Shown: positions 53,409 through 62,785 of the stretch, piece after piece
Position numbering within the stretch: position 1 is the first letter of the stretch
Layout: every line of letters begins with the position of its first letter
Assembly (NCBI RefSeq): GCF_016865585.1
Contig: NZ_JAESND010000006.1
Span: forward strand, 62,001-126,000
Reading direction: 5' to 3'
Source: Jeongeupia naejangsanensis
GTDB lineage: Bacteria > Pseudomonadota > Gammaproteobacteria > Burkholderiales > Chitinibacteraceae
DNA length: 64,000 nt
Position numbers and translations under genes: made by a program
The notes under the pieces: generated by a model
What the model was told of the DNA's origin: nothing
What the model saw: the letters and a program-made list of their open reading frames with translations, nothing else
Databases searched by the model: none

Positions 53409-53828
53409 TCAGTCGGCTTCGACGATTTCGAAGTCATGCGTGATTTCGGCCATCTTGCCGAGCATGATCGACGCCGAGCAGTACTTCTCGGCCGACAGCT
53501 TGATCGCGCGCTCGACCTGATCGGCCTTGAGTGCACGTCCGGTAACGATGAAATGCAGGTGGATTTTGGTGAACACCTTCGGGTCGACATCGGCACGGTC
53601 GGCGTCGACCTCGACGACGCAGTCGCGCACGTCGGCACGGCTTTTCTTGAGGATGTGGATCACGTCGTAGGTCGAGCAGCCGGTCATGCCCATCAGCAGC
53701 ATTTCCATCGGCCGCGGCCCGAGGTTGCGACCGCCACCTTCGGGCGGGCCATCCATCAGTACGGCATGACCGGACTCCGATTGCGCCAGAAAACTGACCG
53801 CTTCAACCCACTTCAACCGTACTTTCAT
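53409..53828 (-). CDS. OsmC family protein (YhfA-like)
   Basis: This protein of 139 residues has the OsmC/Ohr fold. The two redox cysteines are present in MGMTGCSTYDVIHIL and LSAEKYCSASIMLG. YhfA-type members are small cytoplasmic thiol proteins of unclear role; OsmC/Ohr members reduce organic hydroperoxides. It converges on the FNT gene and is divergent from rplM. Confidence 0.88.
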   Translation of the reverse strand: MKVRLKWVEAVSFLAQSESGHAVLMDGPPEGGGRNLGPRPMEMLLMGMTGCSTYDVIHILKKSRADVRDCVVEVDADRADVDPKVFTKIHLHFIVTGRALKADQVERAIKLSAEKYCSASIMLGKMAEITHDFEIVEAD

Positions 53829-54167
53829 GACTTCCCTTTTCCTGAGTGCATTGTCGAATAGACCAAGGCCGAGATTGTAGTGAAACGCTTGATTGGGCGC
53901 AGCTTTTAGGGGTTTTACCTGACCACCTGAATGTCATTTTTACCCTTTTGGCATCTTGTTTGCCCAAGGGGCGCATGCAAGAATGGGTCTCGGCGTCGGG
54001 CTTGCCCGGCGTTGTCTCCTCCATCCTCCTTCTTTGGTGGAATTCAGGCGCAATCCTCACGGGTTGCGTTTTTTTTGGCAGATCCCGTTCGCTAAGGTTT
54101 GACACGTTCTTTCTTCGGGGGATAAAATCTGCGACTTTCTCGAAATCGTAACGTGGACTAAGCAGTC
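53829..54167. other. 339-bp divergent region between osmC and rplM
   Basis: It holds the rplM promoter (listed separately), a T-rich tract near 54068-54076 and the start-side sequence of osmC. I see no conserved RNA structure, and no gene that I would call; short frames here lack codon bias and ribosome-binding sites. Confidence 0.5.
54099..54128 (+). promoter_or_regulatory. Sigma-70 promoter of rplM-rpsI
   Basis: A perfect TTGACA (-35) and TAAAAT (-10) are separated by 18 nt. The predicted start site gives a 5' UTR of about 30 nt before rplM. Confidence 0.85.
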
Positions 54168-54596
54168 ATGAAAACCTTCTCTGCCAAGCCGCACGAGGTG
54201 AAGCGCGAGTGGCTCGTTGTTGATGCCACTGACAAAGTGCTGGGTCGCCTTGCGGCTGAAATTGCCAAGCGCCTGCGTGGCAAACACAAAGCCGAATATA
54301 CCCCGCACGTCGATTGCGGCGACTACATCGTTGTGGTGAACGCAGACAAGCTGCGCGTGACCGGCGACAAGGCCCAATCGAAGATCTATTACCGTCACAC
54401 CGGTCATCCGGGCGGCATTTACGAACGCACCTTCACCGAGATGCAAGACAAGTTCCCGGGTCGCGTGCTGGAAAAAGCCGTCAAGGGCATGCTGCCGAAG
54501 GGCCCGCTGGGCTACGCCATGCTCAAGAAGATGAAGGTTTATGCCGGTAATGAGCATCCGCATACCGCGCAACAGCCTAAAGCGCTTGAAGTCTGA
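54168..54596 (+). CDS. rplM: 50S ribosomal protein L13
   Basis: This ribosomal protein has 142 residues, the E. coli length. Landmarks include [57 protein letters not shown] and [24 protein letters not shown]. It is the first gene of the universally conserved rplM-rpsI operon and follows a strong promoter. Confidence 0.99.
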   Translation: MKTFSAKPHEVKREWLVVDATDKVLGRLAAEIAKRLRGKHKAEYTPHVDCGDYIVVVNADKLRVTGDKAQSKIYYRHTGHPGGIYERTFTEMQDKFPGRVLEKAVKGMLPKGPLGYAMLKKMKVYAGNEHPHTAQQPKALEV

Positions 54597-54618
54597 GCCC
54601 TGACAAAGGAATAGCAAA

Positions 54619-55011
54619 ATGGTAGGTAAGTACAACTACGGTACCGGTCGCCGCAAGAGCGCCGTTGCCCGCGTGTTCCTGGCCAAGGGCTCGGGCAACA
54701 TCGTCGTTAACGGCAAGCCGGTTGATGAATACTTCAGCCGCGAAACCAGCCGTATGATCGTTCGCCAGCCGCTGGCGCTCACCGAAAACCTCGAAGCGTT
54801 CGACATCCTTGTCAACGTCAACGGTGGCGGTGAAACCGGTCAAGCCGGTGCGGTTCGTCACGGTGTGACCCGTGCGCTGATCGACTACAACGCAGAACTC
54901 AAGGGTGCACTCAAGGCTGCTGGCCTCGTTACCCGCGATGCGCGTGAAGTTGAACGTAAGAAGGTCGGCTTCCACAAAGCCCGCCGTCGCAAGCAATTCT
55001 CGAAGCGTTAA
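54619..55011 (+). CDS. rpsI: 30S ribosomal protein S9
   Basis: This ribosomal protein of 130 residues has [39 protein letters not shown] and the conserved C-terminal tail [18 protein letters not shown], whose last residues contact P-site tRNA. A GACAAAGGA precedes the ATG. Two terminators follow. Confidence 0.99.
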   Translation: MVGKYNYGTGRRKSAVARVFLAKGSGNIVVNGKPVDEYFSRETSRMIVRQPLALTENLEAFDILVNVNGGGETGQAGAVRHGVTRALIDYNAELKGALKAAGLVTRDAREVERKKVGFHKARRRKQFSKR

Positions 55012-55031
55012 TCGGGATTGTCTGCATCTGC

Positions 55032-55056
55032 AAAGCCGCCCTCCGGGCGGCTTTGT
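55032..55056 (+). terminator. First terminator after rpsI
   Basis: A 10-bp stem AAAGCCGCCC / GGGCGGCTTT encloses a 3-nt loop; the tail is short (TTTG). Confidence 0.85.
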
Positions 55057-55083
55057 CGTATCTGGCGTTCTCGCCAGCCAAGC

Positions 55084-55110
55084 GCCGCCCATCCGGGCGG
55101 CTTTTGTTTT
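55084..55110 (+). terminator. Second terminator after rpsI
   Basis: A stem GCCGCCC / GGGCGGC with a 4-nt loop is followed by TTTTGTTTT. It lies 33 bp before argC; the TATGAT just after it may be the argC -10 box. Confidence 0.85.
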
Positions 55111-55143
55111 ATGATCGCAGCGATTGCTTACAAGGAGTTCGAG

Positions 55144-56187
55144 ATGGTCAAGGTCGGGATTGTCGGCGGCACGGGCTACACCGGGGTCGAGTTGCTGCGT
55201 CTGCTCGCAGGGCATGCCGGTGCGCGTATCGAAGCGGTGACGTCGCGCAAGGAAGCGGGCATGAAGGTCGCCGAAATGTTCCCGAGCCTGCGTGGCCGTG
55301 TCGATGTGGCGTTTTCGACGCCGGAAGAAGCCAACCTCAAGGGCTGTGACGTGGTGTTTTTCGCGACGCCGCACGGTGTGGCGATGGCGCAGGCGCGCGA
55401 ACTGCTCGAGGCCGGCGTCAAGGTGATCGACCTCGCCGCCGACTTCCGTCTCAAGGATCCGGCCGAGTTCCAGAAGTGGTACGCAATGGAGCACAGCTGC
55501 ACCGATCTGCTTGACGAAGCGGTGTACGGTCTGGCCGAAGTCAACCGTGACGCGATCAAGGCGGCACGCCTGATCGGCATGGCCGGCTGTTATCCGACCT
55601 CGGTGCAGCTCGGCCTGTTGCCGCTGCTCGAAAACGGCCTGCAGCTGATCGAGACCGATACGCTGATCGCCGACTGCAAGTCGGGCGTGTCGGGTGCCGG
55701 CCGCAAGGCCGAGGTCGGGACACTGTTTGCCGAAGCCGGCGACAACTTCAAGGCCTACGGCGTCAAGGGCCATCGCCACTCGCCCGAAATCAACCAGGGC
55801 CTGAGCGCAATCCACGGTGCGCCGGTCAAGCTGACCTTCGTGCCGCATCTGACGCCGATGATTCGCGGCATCCATTCGACGATCTACGCGCGCATCAAGT
55901 CCGAGGGGCGCGACACCGATTTCCAAAAACTGTTCGAAGACCGCTTTGCCGGCGAGCCGTTCGTCGACGTGCTGCCGGCCGGATCGTGCCCGGAAACGCG
56001 CTCGGTACGCGGCTCGAACATTGCACGCATTGCCGTGCACCGTCCCGGCAACGGCGACCTGCTGGTGATCCTTGTCGTTGAAGACAACCTCGTCAAGGGG
56101 GCGTCGGGACAGGCCATCCAGGTGATGAACCTGATGTTCGGCCTGCCGGAGACGCAGGGCCTCGACGTCGTTCCGCTGCTGCCGTAA
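55144..56187 (+). CDS. argC: N-acetyl-gamma-glutamyl-phosphate reductase
   Basis: This NADPH-dependent enzyme of arginine synthesis has 347 residues. [18 protein letters not shown] binds the nucleotide, Cys149 in [16 protein letters not shown] is the catalytic thiol, and [11 protein letters not shown] and [12 protein letters not shown] are substrate-site segments. An AAGGAG lies upstream of the ATG. argC immediately after rpsI, followed by the coiled-coil gene and bactofilin, is a recurrent betaproteobacterial order. Confidence 0.96.
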   Translation: MVKVGIVGGTGYTGVELLRLLAGHAGARIEAVTSRKEAGMKVAEMFPSLRGRVDVAFSTPEEANLKGCDVVFFATPHGVAMAQARELLEAGVKVIDLAADFRLKDPAEFQKWYAMEHSCTDLLDEAVYGLAEVNRDAIKAARLIGMAGCYPTSVQLGLLPLLENGLQLIETDTLIADCKSGVSGAGRKAEVGTLFAEAGDNFKAYGVKGHRHSPEINQGLSAIHGAPVKLTFVPHLTPMIRGIHSTIYARIKSEGRDTDFQKLFEDRFAGEPFVDVLPAGSCPETRSVRGSNIARIAVHRPGNGDLLVILVVEDNLVKGASGQAIQVMNLMFGLPETQGLDVVPLLP

Positions 56188-56901
56188 ATGCCGCTCAAGC
56201 GCCTGTATCGTCTGCAGCGCGCCCGGCTGACCGCGACACCGCTGACCTTGCGGCCGGTGCTCGGCTGGCACGGCCGCCTCTGGCGCACCGTGCTCGGCCT
56301 GGGCCTGCTGGCGGCTGCGTTTGCCGGCGGCAGCTGGCTTGGGGAGCGTCAGGGGCGCGAACTGGCGCAGCAGCAGGCGACCCAGAAGCTGGCCGCGCTC
56401 GAGGCGGGCCGGACGCAACGGGCCGTGCTGGCCGCGACGGCCTCCGAAGTCCAGCAACAGCTCGAAGTCAGCGAAGCCGCCCGCAAGGCACTCACCGCCG
56501 AACTGGCCGGCGTACAGCAGCAGCTGGCAGCGCAGCAGCAGCGGCTGGCGTTCTTCGATACGCTGCTGACGCGCAATGACCGCAATCGCCCGGCCGAACT
56601 GGTCCGTTGCGATTTCGAACCGCAGGGTGACGGGCGCTGGCGCTGGCGGGCGCTGGCAACACAAGGTACCGGCCGTGATGCCGCCTTTGCCGGCCAGTTG
56701 CTGCCGAGCGCCGTACTGCGCGAGGGCGGTACGCGGCGCAGGGTCGATCTGGCCGCAGCACCGCTGGCATTTCGCCACTACGGCAGTACCGAAGGGGAGC
56801 TGGCGCTGCCGGCTGCCGCCAAGGTCGAACGCATCGAGTTGCGACTCGTTGCCGACAAGGACAAGCAGCCGCTCGCGAGCTGCAACAATCAGGAGGGGTG
56901 A
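56188..56901 (+). CDS. Membrane-anchored coiled-coil protein (DUF6776-like)
   Basis: This protein of 237 residues has one membrane helix (about 33-52, WRTVLGLGLLAAAFAGGSWLG), a coiled coil (about 58-125, rich in Q, A and E) and a C-terminal beta-rich periplasmic domain. It starts directly after the argC stop and overlaps the bactofilin start. The function is unknown; by position and topology it may link bactofilin to the envelope, which is inference. Confidence 0.75.
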   Translation: MPLKRLYRLQRARLTATPLTLRPVLGWHGRLWRTVLGLGLLAAAFAGGSWLGERQGRELAQQQATQKLAALEAGRTQRAVLAATASEVQQQLEVSEAARKALTAELAGVQQQLAAQQQRLAFFDTLLTRNDRNRPAELVRCDFEPQGDGRWRWRALATQGTGRDAAFAGQLLPSAVLREGGTRRRVDLAAAPLAFRHYGSTEGELALPAAAKVERIELRLVADKDKQPLASCNNQEG

Positions 56902-57299
56902 TGTTCAAGAAAAAGAAAGGCAGCCAGCGGATCGACAGCCTGATCGGCCACGGCACGCAGTTCGACGGCGAGTTGCGCTTTGCCGGCGGTTTGCGGGTCG
57001 ATGGCATCGTGACCGGGAACGTGGTCGCGGTCGACGCGCAGCACGGCACGCTGGTGGTGTCGGAAAAGGCGCGGATCGATGGCGGCGTGCGCGCGACGCA
57101 CCTGATCCTCAATGGCGAGATCGCGGGGCCGATCGAAGTCAGCCACTACGTCGAGTTGCAGCCCAAGGCTCGCGTGCATGGCGATCTCACCTACAAGACG
57201 CTGGAAATGCACCCCGGCGCGGTGATCGAAGGCCGGCTGATCCCGCTGGAAGGCGCGCGGATGGTGACGCCGGCAGAAGTTGCGGGCGGTGTCGATTGA
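56901..57299 (+). CDS. Bactofilin (polymer-forming cytoskeletal protein)
   Basis: This protein of 132 residues is a right-handed beta-helix of short hydrophobic repeats (IDSLIGHGTQFDGELRFAGGLRVDGIVTGNVVA ... LILNGEIAGPIEVSHYVELQPKARVHGDLTYKTLEMHPGAVIEGRLI). It should self-assemble into filaments that scaffold envelope machinery. The N-terminal MFKKKKG is a common bactofilin start and may touch the membrane. The ATG has AGGAGGGG just upstream; a GTG one codon earlier is possible. The erpA -35 box overlaps its stop. Confidence 0.9.
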   Translation: MFKKKKGSQRIDSLIGHGTQFDGELRFAGGLRVDGIVTGNVVAVDAQHGTLVVSEKARIDGGVRATHLILNGEIAGPIEVSHYVELQPKARVHGDLTYKTLEMHPGAVIEGRLIPLEGARMVTPAEVAGGVD

Positions 57300-57325
57300 C
57301 CCGCTGGCGGGGTCGGCGCGATAAT
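57296..57325 (+). promoter_or_regulatory. Predicted promoter of erpA
   Basis: TTGACC (-35) and GATAAT (-10) are separated by 18 nt, each matching five of six consensus bases. The start site would be near 57332. Confidence 0.7.
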
Positions 57326-57327
57326 CC

Positions 57328-57345
57328 TAGTTGTTTAGTCAACTA
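57328..57345. promoter_or_regulatory. Perfect dyad over the erpA start site (IscR-like operator candidate)
   Basis: TAGTTG-N6-CAACTA is a perfect inverted repeat located at about -4 to +14 of the predicted promoter, the usual place for a repressor. The right part AGTCAACTAT matches the right half of the type 1 IscR site exactly; the left half matches poorly. Confidence 0.5.
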
Positions 57346-57363
57346 TTAAATGTGGAGTATGCG

Positions 57364-57717
57364 ATGACCACCGCAACTACCGAAATGCCCAGCCCGTTCC
57401 TGTTCACCGACGCCGCTGCAAGCAAGGTGGCCGAGCTGATCGCCGAGGAGGGGAATCCCGACCTCAAGCTGCGCGTTTTCGTGACCGGCGGCGGCTGTTC
57501 CGGCTTCCAGTACGGCTTTACCTTCGATGAAATCGTCAACGACGACGACACCGAAGTGAACAAGGGCGGTGTGACGCTGCTCGTCGACCCGATGAGCTAC
57601 CAGTATCTCGTCGGTGCCGAAATCGACTACGTCGACAGCCTCGAAGGTTCGCAATTCACGATCAAGAACCCGAACGCCCAGTCGACTTGCGGTTGCGGTT
57701 CGTCGTTCTCGGTCTGA
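57364..57717 (+). CDS. erpA: Iron-sulfur cluster insertion protein ErpA
   Basis: This A-type Fe-S carrier has 117 residues and delivers clusters to apoproteins such as IspG and IspH. The three ligands are Cys45 ([15 protein letters not shown]) and Cys109 and Cys111 ([11 protein letters not shown]). The distribution and length favour ErpA over IscA. It has its own promoter and a putative operator, and GGAG lies 8 nt before the ATG. It ends at a strong terminator. Confidence 0.94.
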   Translation: MTTATTEMPSPFLFTDAAASKVAELIAEEGNPDLKLRVFVTGGGCSGFQYGFTFDEIVNDDDTEVNKGGVTLLVDPMSYQYLVGAEIDYVDSLEGSQFTIKNPNAQSTCGCGSSFSV

Positions 57718-57733
57718 TCCGGCCGGCACCAGA

Positions 57734-57763
57734 AGAAGGGAAGCGCATGCGCTTCCCTTTTTT
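57734..57763 (+). terminator. Terminator of erpA
   Basis: An AAGGGAAGCG / CGCTTCCCTT stem with a CATG loop is followed by six T, including two from the arm. Confidence 0.95.
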
Positions 57764-57846
57764 GTTGTCGCAAACATGAAACGGACTTGCCCCGCCACCG
57801 TGCTTCGGCCCGATAATGGCGTTTCGATGCCAACCGGGAGCAGTGC

Positions 57847-59328
57847 ATGTTTGAATCGGCAAAGCTGGGCCACAAGATCGACAAGGACGACTACCGCGAG
57901 CGCGAGGCCAAGTTGCGCGAGGCCTTGCTGGCAGCGCAGTTCAAGCTGAAGCAGCAGGGTGATTTCCCGGTGGTGATTCTGCTCTCGGGCGTGCCGACCG
58001 GCGGGCGGGGCGAGATGGCCAGCCAGCTCAACGAGTGGATGGACCCCCGTCATATCGAGAGCCACGCGTTCGGCCTGCCGAACGACGAGGAGGCCGAAAA
58101 GCCGCCGTTGTGGCGCTACTGGCGCGCGCTGCCCCCCAAGGGCAAGACCGCGATCTTCTTTGATGGCTGGTATCTGGGGCCGATGTGGGACGCGCTGCGC
58201 AGCGGCGACAAGGTTGCACTGCAGCGCGAGATCGAGCGGATCACCCGCTTCGAGCGCATGCTCGCCAGCGAGGGCGTGCTGCTGATGAAGTTCTGGCTGC
58301 ACTTGCCCAAGGCGGACCTGAAAAAACGCATCAAGAAACTCGAATCCGATCCGTTGACCGAGTGGCGTGTCGGCGAGAGCGATCGCTGGTTCCTGAAAAA
58401 CTACGACGAGATCATCGCCAACCTCCAGCCGATGCTGCAGGGGACCAATCTGGCGTTTGCACCGTGGCGGGTGGTCGAGGCGGGCGATGCCAATTACCGT
58501 TCGATCTCGGTCGGCCAGCAGCTGCTGGAGGCGCTGAATGCGCGCTTCGACAAGCAGTTCCAGCCCTATGGCGAGGCCGCGCCGTTGCTGCCCTCGGTCG
58601 ACGGGGTTCGCCTGCTCGACCGGCTCGAGCTGACTCATGCGCTCGACAAGAAGGACTATGAAAAGCGGCTCGCCGAAGTGCAGGGCCGGCTGAACCAGCT
58701 GACCCGCAAGCGCGGCTTCAAGAAAATGGGTGTTGCCGCTGTTTTCGAGGGCATGGACGCGGCGGGCAAGGGCGGTGCAATCCGCCGGATCACTGCCGCA
58801 CTCGACGTGCGCCAGTACGGCATCGTGCCGATCGCTGCGCCGACCGAGGAGGAGCGGGCCCAGCCGTATCTGTGGCGTTTCTGGCGCCACGTGCCGTCGC
58901 ATGGTCAGGTGCGGATCTTCGACCGCTCGTGGTATGGCCGGGTGCTGGTCGAGCGGGTCGAGGGCTTTGCCAGCCAGTTCGACTGGATGCGGGCCTACAG
59001 CGAGATCAACGACTTCGAGGCGCAGCTCGACGCGGCGAACACCGTCGTGGTCAAATTCTGGCTGGCCATCGATCCGGACGAGCAGTTGCGCCGGTTCAAG
59101 GAGCGTGAAGCCATCGAGTGGAAGCGTTTCAAGATCACCGACGAAGACTGGCGCAACCGCGACAAGTGGGATGACTACATCATCGCCGCCAGCGACATGA
59201 TCGACCGGACCAGCTCGGCGCACGCGCCGTGGCATCTGATCGGCGCGAACAACAAGTACCATGCCCGCGTCACCATCCTCGAAAAACTGTGCGACGCAAT
59301 CGAAGCCCGCCTCAAACGCAAGGAATGA
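57847..59328 (+). CDS. pap: Polyphosphate:AMP phosphotransferase (class II PPK2 family)
   Basis: This enzyme transfers phosphate from polyphosphate to AMP; it has 493 residues and two fused PPK2 domains. The N-terminal domain has a degenerate P-loop ([17 protein letters not shown]). The C-terminal domain (from about 270) has the functional loop [15 protein letters not shown] and lid residues in [18 protein letters not shown]. Two-domain PPK2 proteins are typically AMP kinases (PAP). It follows erpA by 130 bp behind a terminator, with its own -10-like GATAAT, and overlaps or abuts the next gene. Confidence 0.92.
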   Translation: MFESAKLGHKIDKDDYREREAKLREALLAAQFKLKQQGDFPVVILLSGVPTGGRGEMASQLNEWMDPRHIESHAFGLPNDEEAEKPPLWRYWRALPPKGKTAIFFDGWYLGPMWDALRSGDKVALQREIERITRFERMLASEGVLLMKFWLHLPKADLKKRIKKLESDPLTEWRVGESDRWFLKNYDEIIANLQPMLQGTNLAFAPWRVVEAGDANYRSISVGQQLLEALNARFDKQFQPYGEAAPLLPSVDGVRLLDRLELTHALDKKDYEKRLAEVQGRLNQLTRKRGFKKMGVAAVFEGMDAAGKGGAIRRITAALDVRQYGIVPIAAPTEEERAQPYLWRFWRHVPSHGQVRIFDRSWYGRVLVERVEGFASQFDWMRAYSEINDFEAQLDAANTVVVKFWLAIDPDEQLRRFKEREAIEWKRFKITDEDWRNRDKWDDYIIAASDMIDRTSSAHAPWHLIGANNKYHARVTILEKLCDAIEARLKRKE

Positions 59329-59330
59329 CC

Positions 59331-59921
59331 ATGTCCCAGACCCTGAGTGCCGCGGCCCTCGACCAGCTGTTCCGCGAGGCCCGCACGTTCAGCCATTTCG
59401 ACGACCGTGCTGTTGATGACGCGACGATCCATGCACTGTACGACTTGCTGAAGTTCGGCCCGACTTCGGCCAACAGCTCGCCGGCACGCTTCGTATTCGT
59501 ACGCTCGCCCGAAGCAAAGGCAAAGCTTGCACCGGCGCTGTCCGAAGGCAACCGCGACAAGACGCTGGCGGCGCCGCTGACGGTGATCGTTGCGCACGAC
59601 CTGACGTTCTACGACGAGTTGCCGACGCTGTTCCCGCATACCGACGCACGCAGCTGGTTTACCGGCAACGACGCGGCGATCCAGACCACCTGCCTGCGCA
59701 ACGGCAGTCTGCAAGGGGCGTACCTGATGCTGGCTGCGCGTTCGCTCGGCCTCGATTGCGGACCGATGTCGGGTTTCGACAACGCGACGGTCGATGCGGC
59801 CTTCTTCGAGGGGACGAGCTGGCGCTCGAATTTCCTGATCAATCTCGGCTACGGCCTGCGCGAGAAGCTGCATCCGCGCAATCCGCGCCTGCCGTTCGAG
59901 ACCGCATGCCTGATCGCATGA
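59331..59921 (+). CDS. Malonic semialdehyde reductase RutE-like / nitroreductase family protein
   Basis: This NADPH:FMN oxidoreductase-fold protein has 196 residues, the size of RutE. Family segments are [18 protein letters not shown]-like at about residue 40 ([19 protein letters not shown]), NAAIQTT-like ([39 protein letters not shown]) and FLINLGYG. In E. coli RutE acts in pyrimidine degradation, but no other rut genes are seen, so a general nitroreductase or aldehyde-reducing role is equally possible. The start is at the ATG with AAGGA 7 nt upstream. Confidence 0.85.
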   Translation: MSQTLSAAALDQLFREARTFSHFDDRAVDDATIHALYDLLKFGPTSANSSPARFVFVRSPEAKAKLAPALSEGNRDKTLAAPLTVIVAHDLTFYDELPTLFPHTDARSWFTGNDAAIQTTCLRNGSLQGAYLMLAARSLGLDCGPMSGFDNATVDAAFFEGTSWRSNFLINLGYGLREKLHPRNPRLPFETACLIA

Positions 59922-59937
59922 ACCTGTCGTACGCACG

Positions 59938-61017
59938 ATGACGGACTGGACGATCTGGCAGGCGCTGGAGGATTGGCGGTCGCGCCGGCGCGAGCTGGAG
60001 CCGGTCTTTGCCCAGGCCGGCATTGCTCCGGAGCTGGAGTCGCAGGTCAACCGCATTCTGGTCGACCTGAGGCGCCAGCCGCCGACGCCGCCGCTGGTGT
60101 CGGGCGACAAGCAGCGTGACGAGGATGAACGCGCGCGTTTTCACGCGGCCTTCATGCGCCACTATGACGAGAGCCTGTTCAAGGCCGAGGCGCTGGTTCG
60201 TCTGCCCTGGGTGCCCGAGGCCGCGCCCATCGGCAATGCGGTGCTCGCCGAGGTGGAGCGACTGCGCACCGCCTTGTCGAACAACCCGGGCCAGACGCCG
60301 GACTTTGGCGATTTCGAGGCGCTGCTGGGGCACTATCTGCGCCTTGACCACCCGCAGCTGACGGTTGCTCCGGAACTGCTGGCCGAGCGGCGGCGCCAGA
60401 TTGCCGACATCGCCGGCTGGCCGCTGCTGGTGCAGCGCTCGGCAGCACAGCCGTTCAACGAGGTGGTGCCGCCGATCGGTACCGAGGCGTTCCGCGAGGC
60501 GTTCTACGCGCAGCTGGACCTGTATCTGGCGGCGCCGTGGCTGCACTGCAAGATCGTCAGCCAGTGGTATGCGACGCTGGCGCTGGATGCGGTGCTGGTC
60601 CGCAAGAAGCGCGAAGCCGGTGACGACAGCTTTGTCGCCAGCACCTTCAAGCATCGCTGGCCCAGCCTGTCGGTGCTGTTCCCGCAACTCGAAATGGCCG
60701 ACCAGCTCTGGTATCTGGCGCTGATCCTCGCTGCCATCGTCGCGCTGTTCAGCGAGCATTGGCTGGTGGCACTGCCGCTGGTCCTCTGGCTCAACCTGTC
60801 GGTCGGCGCGCACCGCCGTCAGCGCCGGCGGATCGAGCAGCGGCGCGAGGAACTGGTCGCGCAGGCGCAGATGCTGAAGAAGGTCCGAGACCGCTTTGCC
60901 GCAGGCATGTCGACACCCGACAAGCTGGCGCATCAGCTGCGCCAGCTCGACCCCGGTGGCGAGACTTTTGGCGAGCCGTTCTACGCGCTGCTGCGGCTGC
61001 AGTCGCGCAACGGCTAG
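59938..61017 (+). CDS. Hypothetical protein, 359 aa, with a C-terminal membrane segment
   Basis: I do not recognise the family. The first 240 residues are soluble, helical and charged, with no signal peptide. A hydrophobic pair follows at about 255-295 (LWYLALILAAIVALFSEHWLVALPLVLWLNLSVG), then a strongly basic stretch (RRQRRRIEQRREELVAQ) and a coiled-coil-like tail. It is co-directional with pap and the nitroreductase (16-bp gap), and converges on the glutamine amidotransferase with 6 bp between stops. Confidence 0.7.
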   Translation: MTDWTIWQALEDWRSRRRELEPVFAQAGIAPELESQVNRILVDLRRQPPTPPLVSGDKQRDEDERARFHAAFMRHYDESLFKAEALVRLPWVPEAAPIGNAVLAEVERLRTALSNNPGQTPDFGDFEALLGHYLRLDHPQLTVAPELLAERRRQIADIAGWPLLVQRSAAQPFNEVVPPIGTEAFREAFYAQLDLYLAAPWLHCKIVSQWYATLALDAVLVRKKREAGDDSFVASTFKHRWPSLSVLFPQLEMADQLWYLALILAAIVALFSEHWLVALPLVLWLNLSVGAHRRQRRRIEQRREELVAQAQMLKKVRDRFAAGMSTPDKLAHQLRQLDPGGETFGEPFYALLRLQSRNG

Positions 61018-61023
61018 CGGAAG

Positions 61024-61788
61024 CTAGGCGACAGGCTCGCCGTCAACGAACATCAGCAGCTGGCCGCTGTCCATCCGGGTCCAGGTCTCGTTGTCGGTCA
61101 GCGGCTGGGTCGCGATCACCGCGACGCGATCGTCCGGTGTCGTCACCGACGAAAAGTCGACACTGACGTCGGCGTCGGCGAGGTGGGCGGTCGAGAACGG
61201 CGCGCGCCGGATGATGTAGTGCAGGTCGGTCGCGCAGCGCGCGAACAGCACTTCACCGTTCGAGAGCAGGAAGTTGAAGCTGCCGCGCCCGGCCAGCTCG
61301 GCGGTGAGCGCCTTCAGTGCCGCATGCAGCGCGTCGTAGGCTGGCGCGGTGTCGAAGCGCCTGGCCAGCGCGTCGAGCAGCCAGCAGAACGCCTGCTCGC
61401 TGTCGGTATCGCCTACCGGCTGGAAGCGGCTGCCGGCGAGTGACGGCAGGCTGTCGAGATTGCCGTTGTGCGCGAAAATCCAGTACTGCCCCCACAGCTC
61501 GCGGCGGAACGGATGGGTGTTGGCGAGGTTGACCGTACCCTGCGTCGCCTTGCGGATGTGGGCGATGACGTTGCGGCTCTTGATCGGGTAGGCGCGGACG
61601 AGCTCGGCGATCGGAGAGCTGATCGACGGCAGGTAGTCGAGAAAGAGCCGGCAGCCGCGCTCCTCGAAAAAAGCGATGCCCCAGCCATCCGCATGGTGGT
61701 CGGTCAGTCCGCCGCGGCGGTGAAAGCCTTCGAACGAGAAAACGATATCGGTCGGCACGTTGCAGTTCATGCCCAGAAGCTGGCACAT
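61024..61788 (-). CDS. Class II glutamine amidotransferase (YafJ-like)
   Basis: This N-terminal-nucleophile amidotransferase has 254 residues. MCQLLGMNCNVPTDIVFSFEGF starts with Cys2 as the nucleophile after Met removal. HADGWGIAF, RKATQGTVNLANTHPF and WIFAHNGNL complete the glutaminase site. The acceptor substrate is unknown. The start is set by the required Met-Cys; an upstream ATG would bury the nucleophile. It lies downstream of fabI on the same strand with a terminator between. Confidence 0.9.
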   Translation of the reverse strand: MCQLLGMNCNVPTDIVFSFEGFHRRGGLTDHHADGWGIAFFEERGCRLFLDYLPSISSPIAELVRAYPIKSRNVIAHIRKATQGTVNLANTHPFRRELWGQYWIFAHNGNLDSLPSLAGSRFQPVGDTDSEQAFCWLLDALARRFDTAPAYDALHAALKALTAELAGRGSFNFLLSNGEVLFARCATDLHYIIRRAPFSTAHLADADVSVDFSSVTTPDDRVAVIATQPLTDNETWTRMDSGQLLMFVDGEPVA

Positions 61789-61851
61789 CGGCGTGCTCCG
61801 AATTGGTAAGGATGATTCATTGTGCACCGGTGTGCCGCCGGGCTCAAAAGC

Positions 61852-61880
61852 AAAATGCCCGGCACTGGCCGGGCATTTTT
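61852..61880 (-). terminator. Terminator of fabI
   Basis: A 10-bp stem AATGCCCGGC / GCCGGGCATT with a 4-nt loop is flanked by A and T runs, just past the fabI stop on the minus strand. Confidence 0.9.
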
Positions 61881-61896
61881 CCTGAAGCGGTGCGGA

Positions 61897-62691
61897 TTAC
61901 TCCGACTTGTCGCCCAGTGCGCCGGCACCGATGCTGAAGCCGGCGTCGACGTGGATGACTTCACCGGTCATGCCCGACGAGAGCGGCGACAGCAGGAAGG
62001 CGGCGACGTTGCCGACTTCTTCCTGGGTGATGTTGCGCTTCAGCGGCGTGGCATCGGCAGCGGCCTTCAGCAGCTTGCCGAAGTTGGCGATGCCCGATGC
62101 AGCCAGCGTCTTGATCGGACCGGCCGAAATGCCGTTGCAGCGTACGCCCTTTTCCGGACCGACCGCTGCGGCAATGTAGCGTACGTTGGCTTCGAGCGAG
62201 GCCTTGGCGAGGCCCATCACGTTGTAGTTCGGGATCGCGCGTTCGGCGCCGAGGTAGGACAGGGTGATCAGACTGGCGCCTTCGTTCAGCATCGGGCGTG
62301 CGGCCTTGGCCAGCGCGGCGAAGCTGTAGGAGCTGATGTCGTGGGCGATGCGGAAGTTCTCGCGAGTGACCGCGTCGAGGTAATCGCCCTTGAGCGCATC
62401 GCGTGGCGCGAAACCGATCGAATGGACGAGGCCGTCGAGGCCGCCCCAGCGCTGACCGAGGTCGGCGAAAACGGCTTCGATCTGCTCGTCGCTGGCGACG
62501 TCACAGGGCAGGACGAGGTCCGAATCGAAGTGCTTGGCGAGATCGACGACACGCTGCTTCAGGTCTTCGGACACATAGGTGAACGCCAGCTCGGCGCCTT
62601 CGCGCTTGCAGGCCTGGGCGATGCCGTAGGCAATCGAACGGTCGGACAGCAGCCCGGTGATCAGGATTTTTTTGCCGGCGAGAAAGCCCAT
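61897..62691 (-). CDS. fabI: Enoyl-ACP reductase [NADH]
   Basis: This enzyme reduces enoyl-ACP in each cycle of fatty-acid elongation; it has 264 residues. [22 protein letters not shown] binds NADH and [13 protein letters not shown] lines the site. [28 protein letters not shown] carries the catalytic Tyr and Lys, as in the triclosan-sensitive E. coli enzyme. It is a monocistronic unit with its own terminator. Confidence 0.97.
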   Translation of the reverse strand: MGFLAGKKILITGLLSDRSIAYGIAQACKREGAELAFTYVSEDLKQRVVDLAKHFDSDLVLPCDVASDEQIEAVFADLGQRWGGLDGLVHSIGFAPRDALKGDYLDAVTRENFRIAHDISSYSFAALAKAARPMLNEGASLITLSYLGAERAIPNYNVMGLAKASLEANVRYIAAAVGPEKGVRCNGISAGPIKTLAASGIANFGKLLKAAADATPLKRNITQEEVGNVAAFLLSPLSSGMTGEVIHVDAGFSIGAGALGDKSE

Positions 62692-62785
62692 GCGTGTAGT
62701 TCCCTTGGAGATATCGTTCTAAATAGAGTCGCGCGATTATAAACGAATCCGTCCGCAACTGGCGGTGCGGACGGCTTGGGGCGAA

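Noticed and set aside
55100-55143. Dedicated argC promoter with TATGAT in the terminator tail
   Set aside because: Only a -10-like hexamer is visible with no -35 at a proper distance, so it is mentioned but not called as a feature.
54577-56778. Minus-strand long open frame opposite rpsI, argC and the coiled-coil gene
   Set aside because: The sense strand carries ribosomal protein S9 and ArgC with intact motifs; the antisense frame is a codon-bias shadow.
57346-59262. Minus-strand long open frame opposite erpA and pap
   Set aside because: ErpA and the PPK2 protein are clearly encoded on the plus strand; the antisense frame has no recognisable domain.
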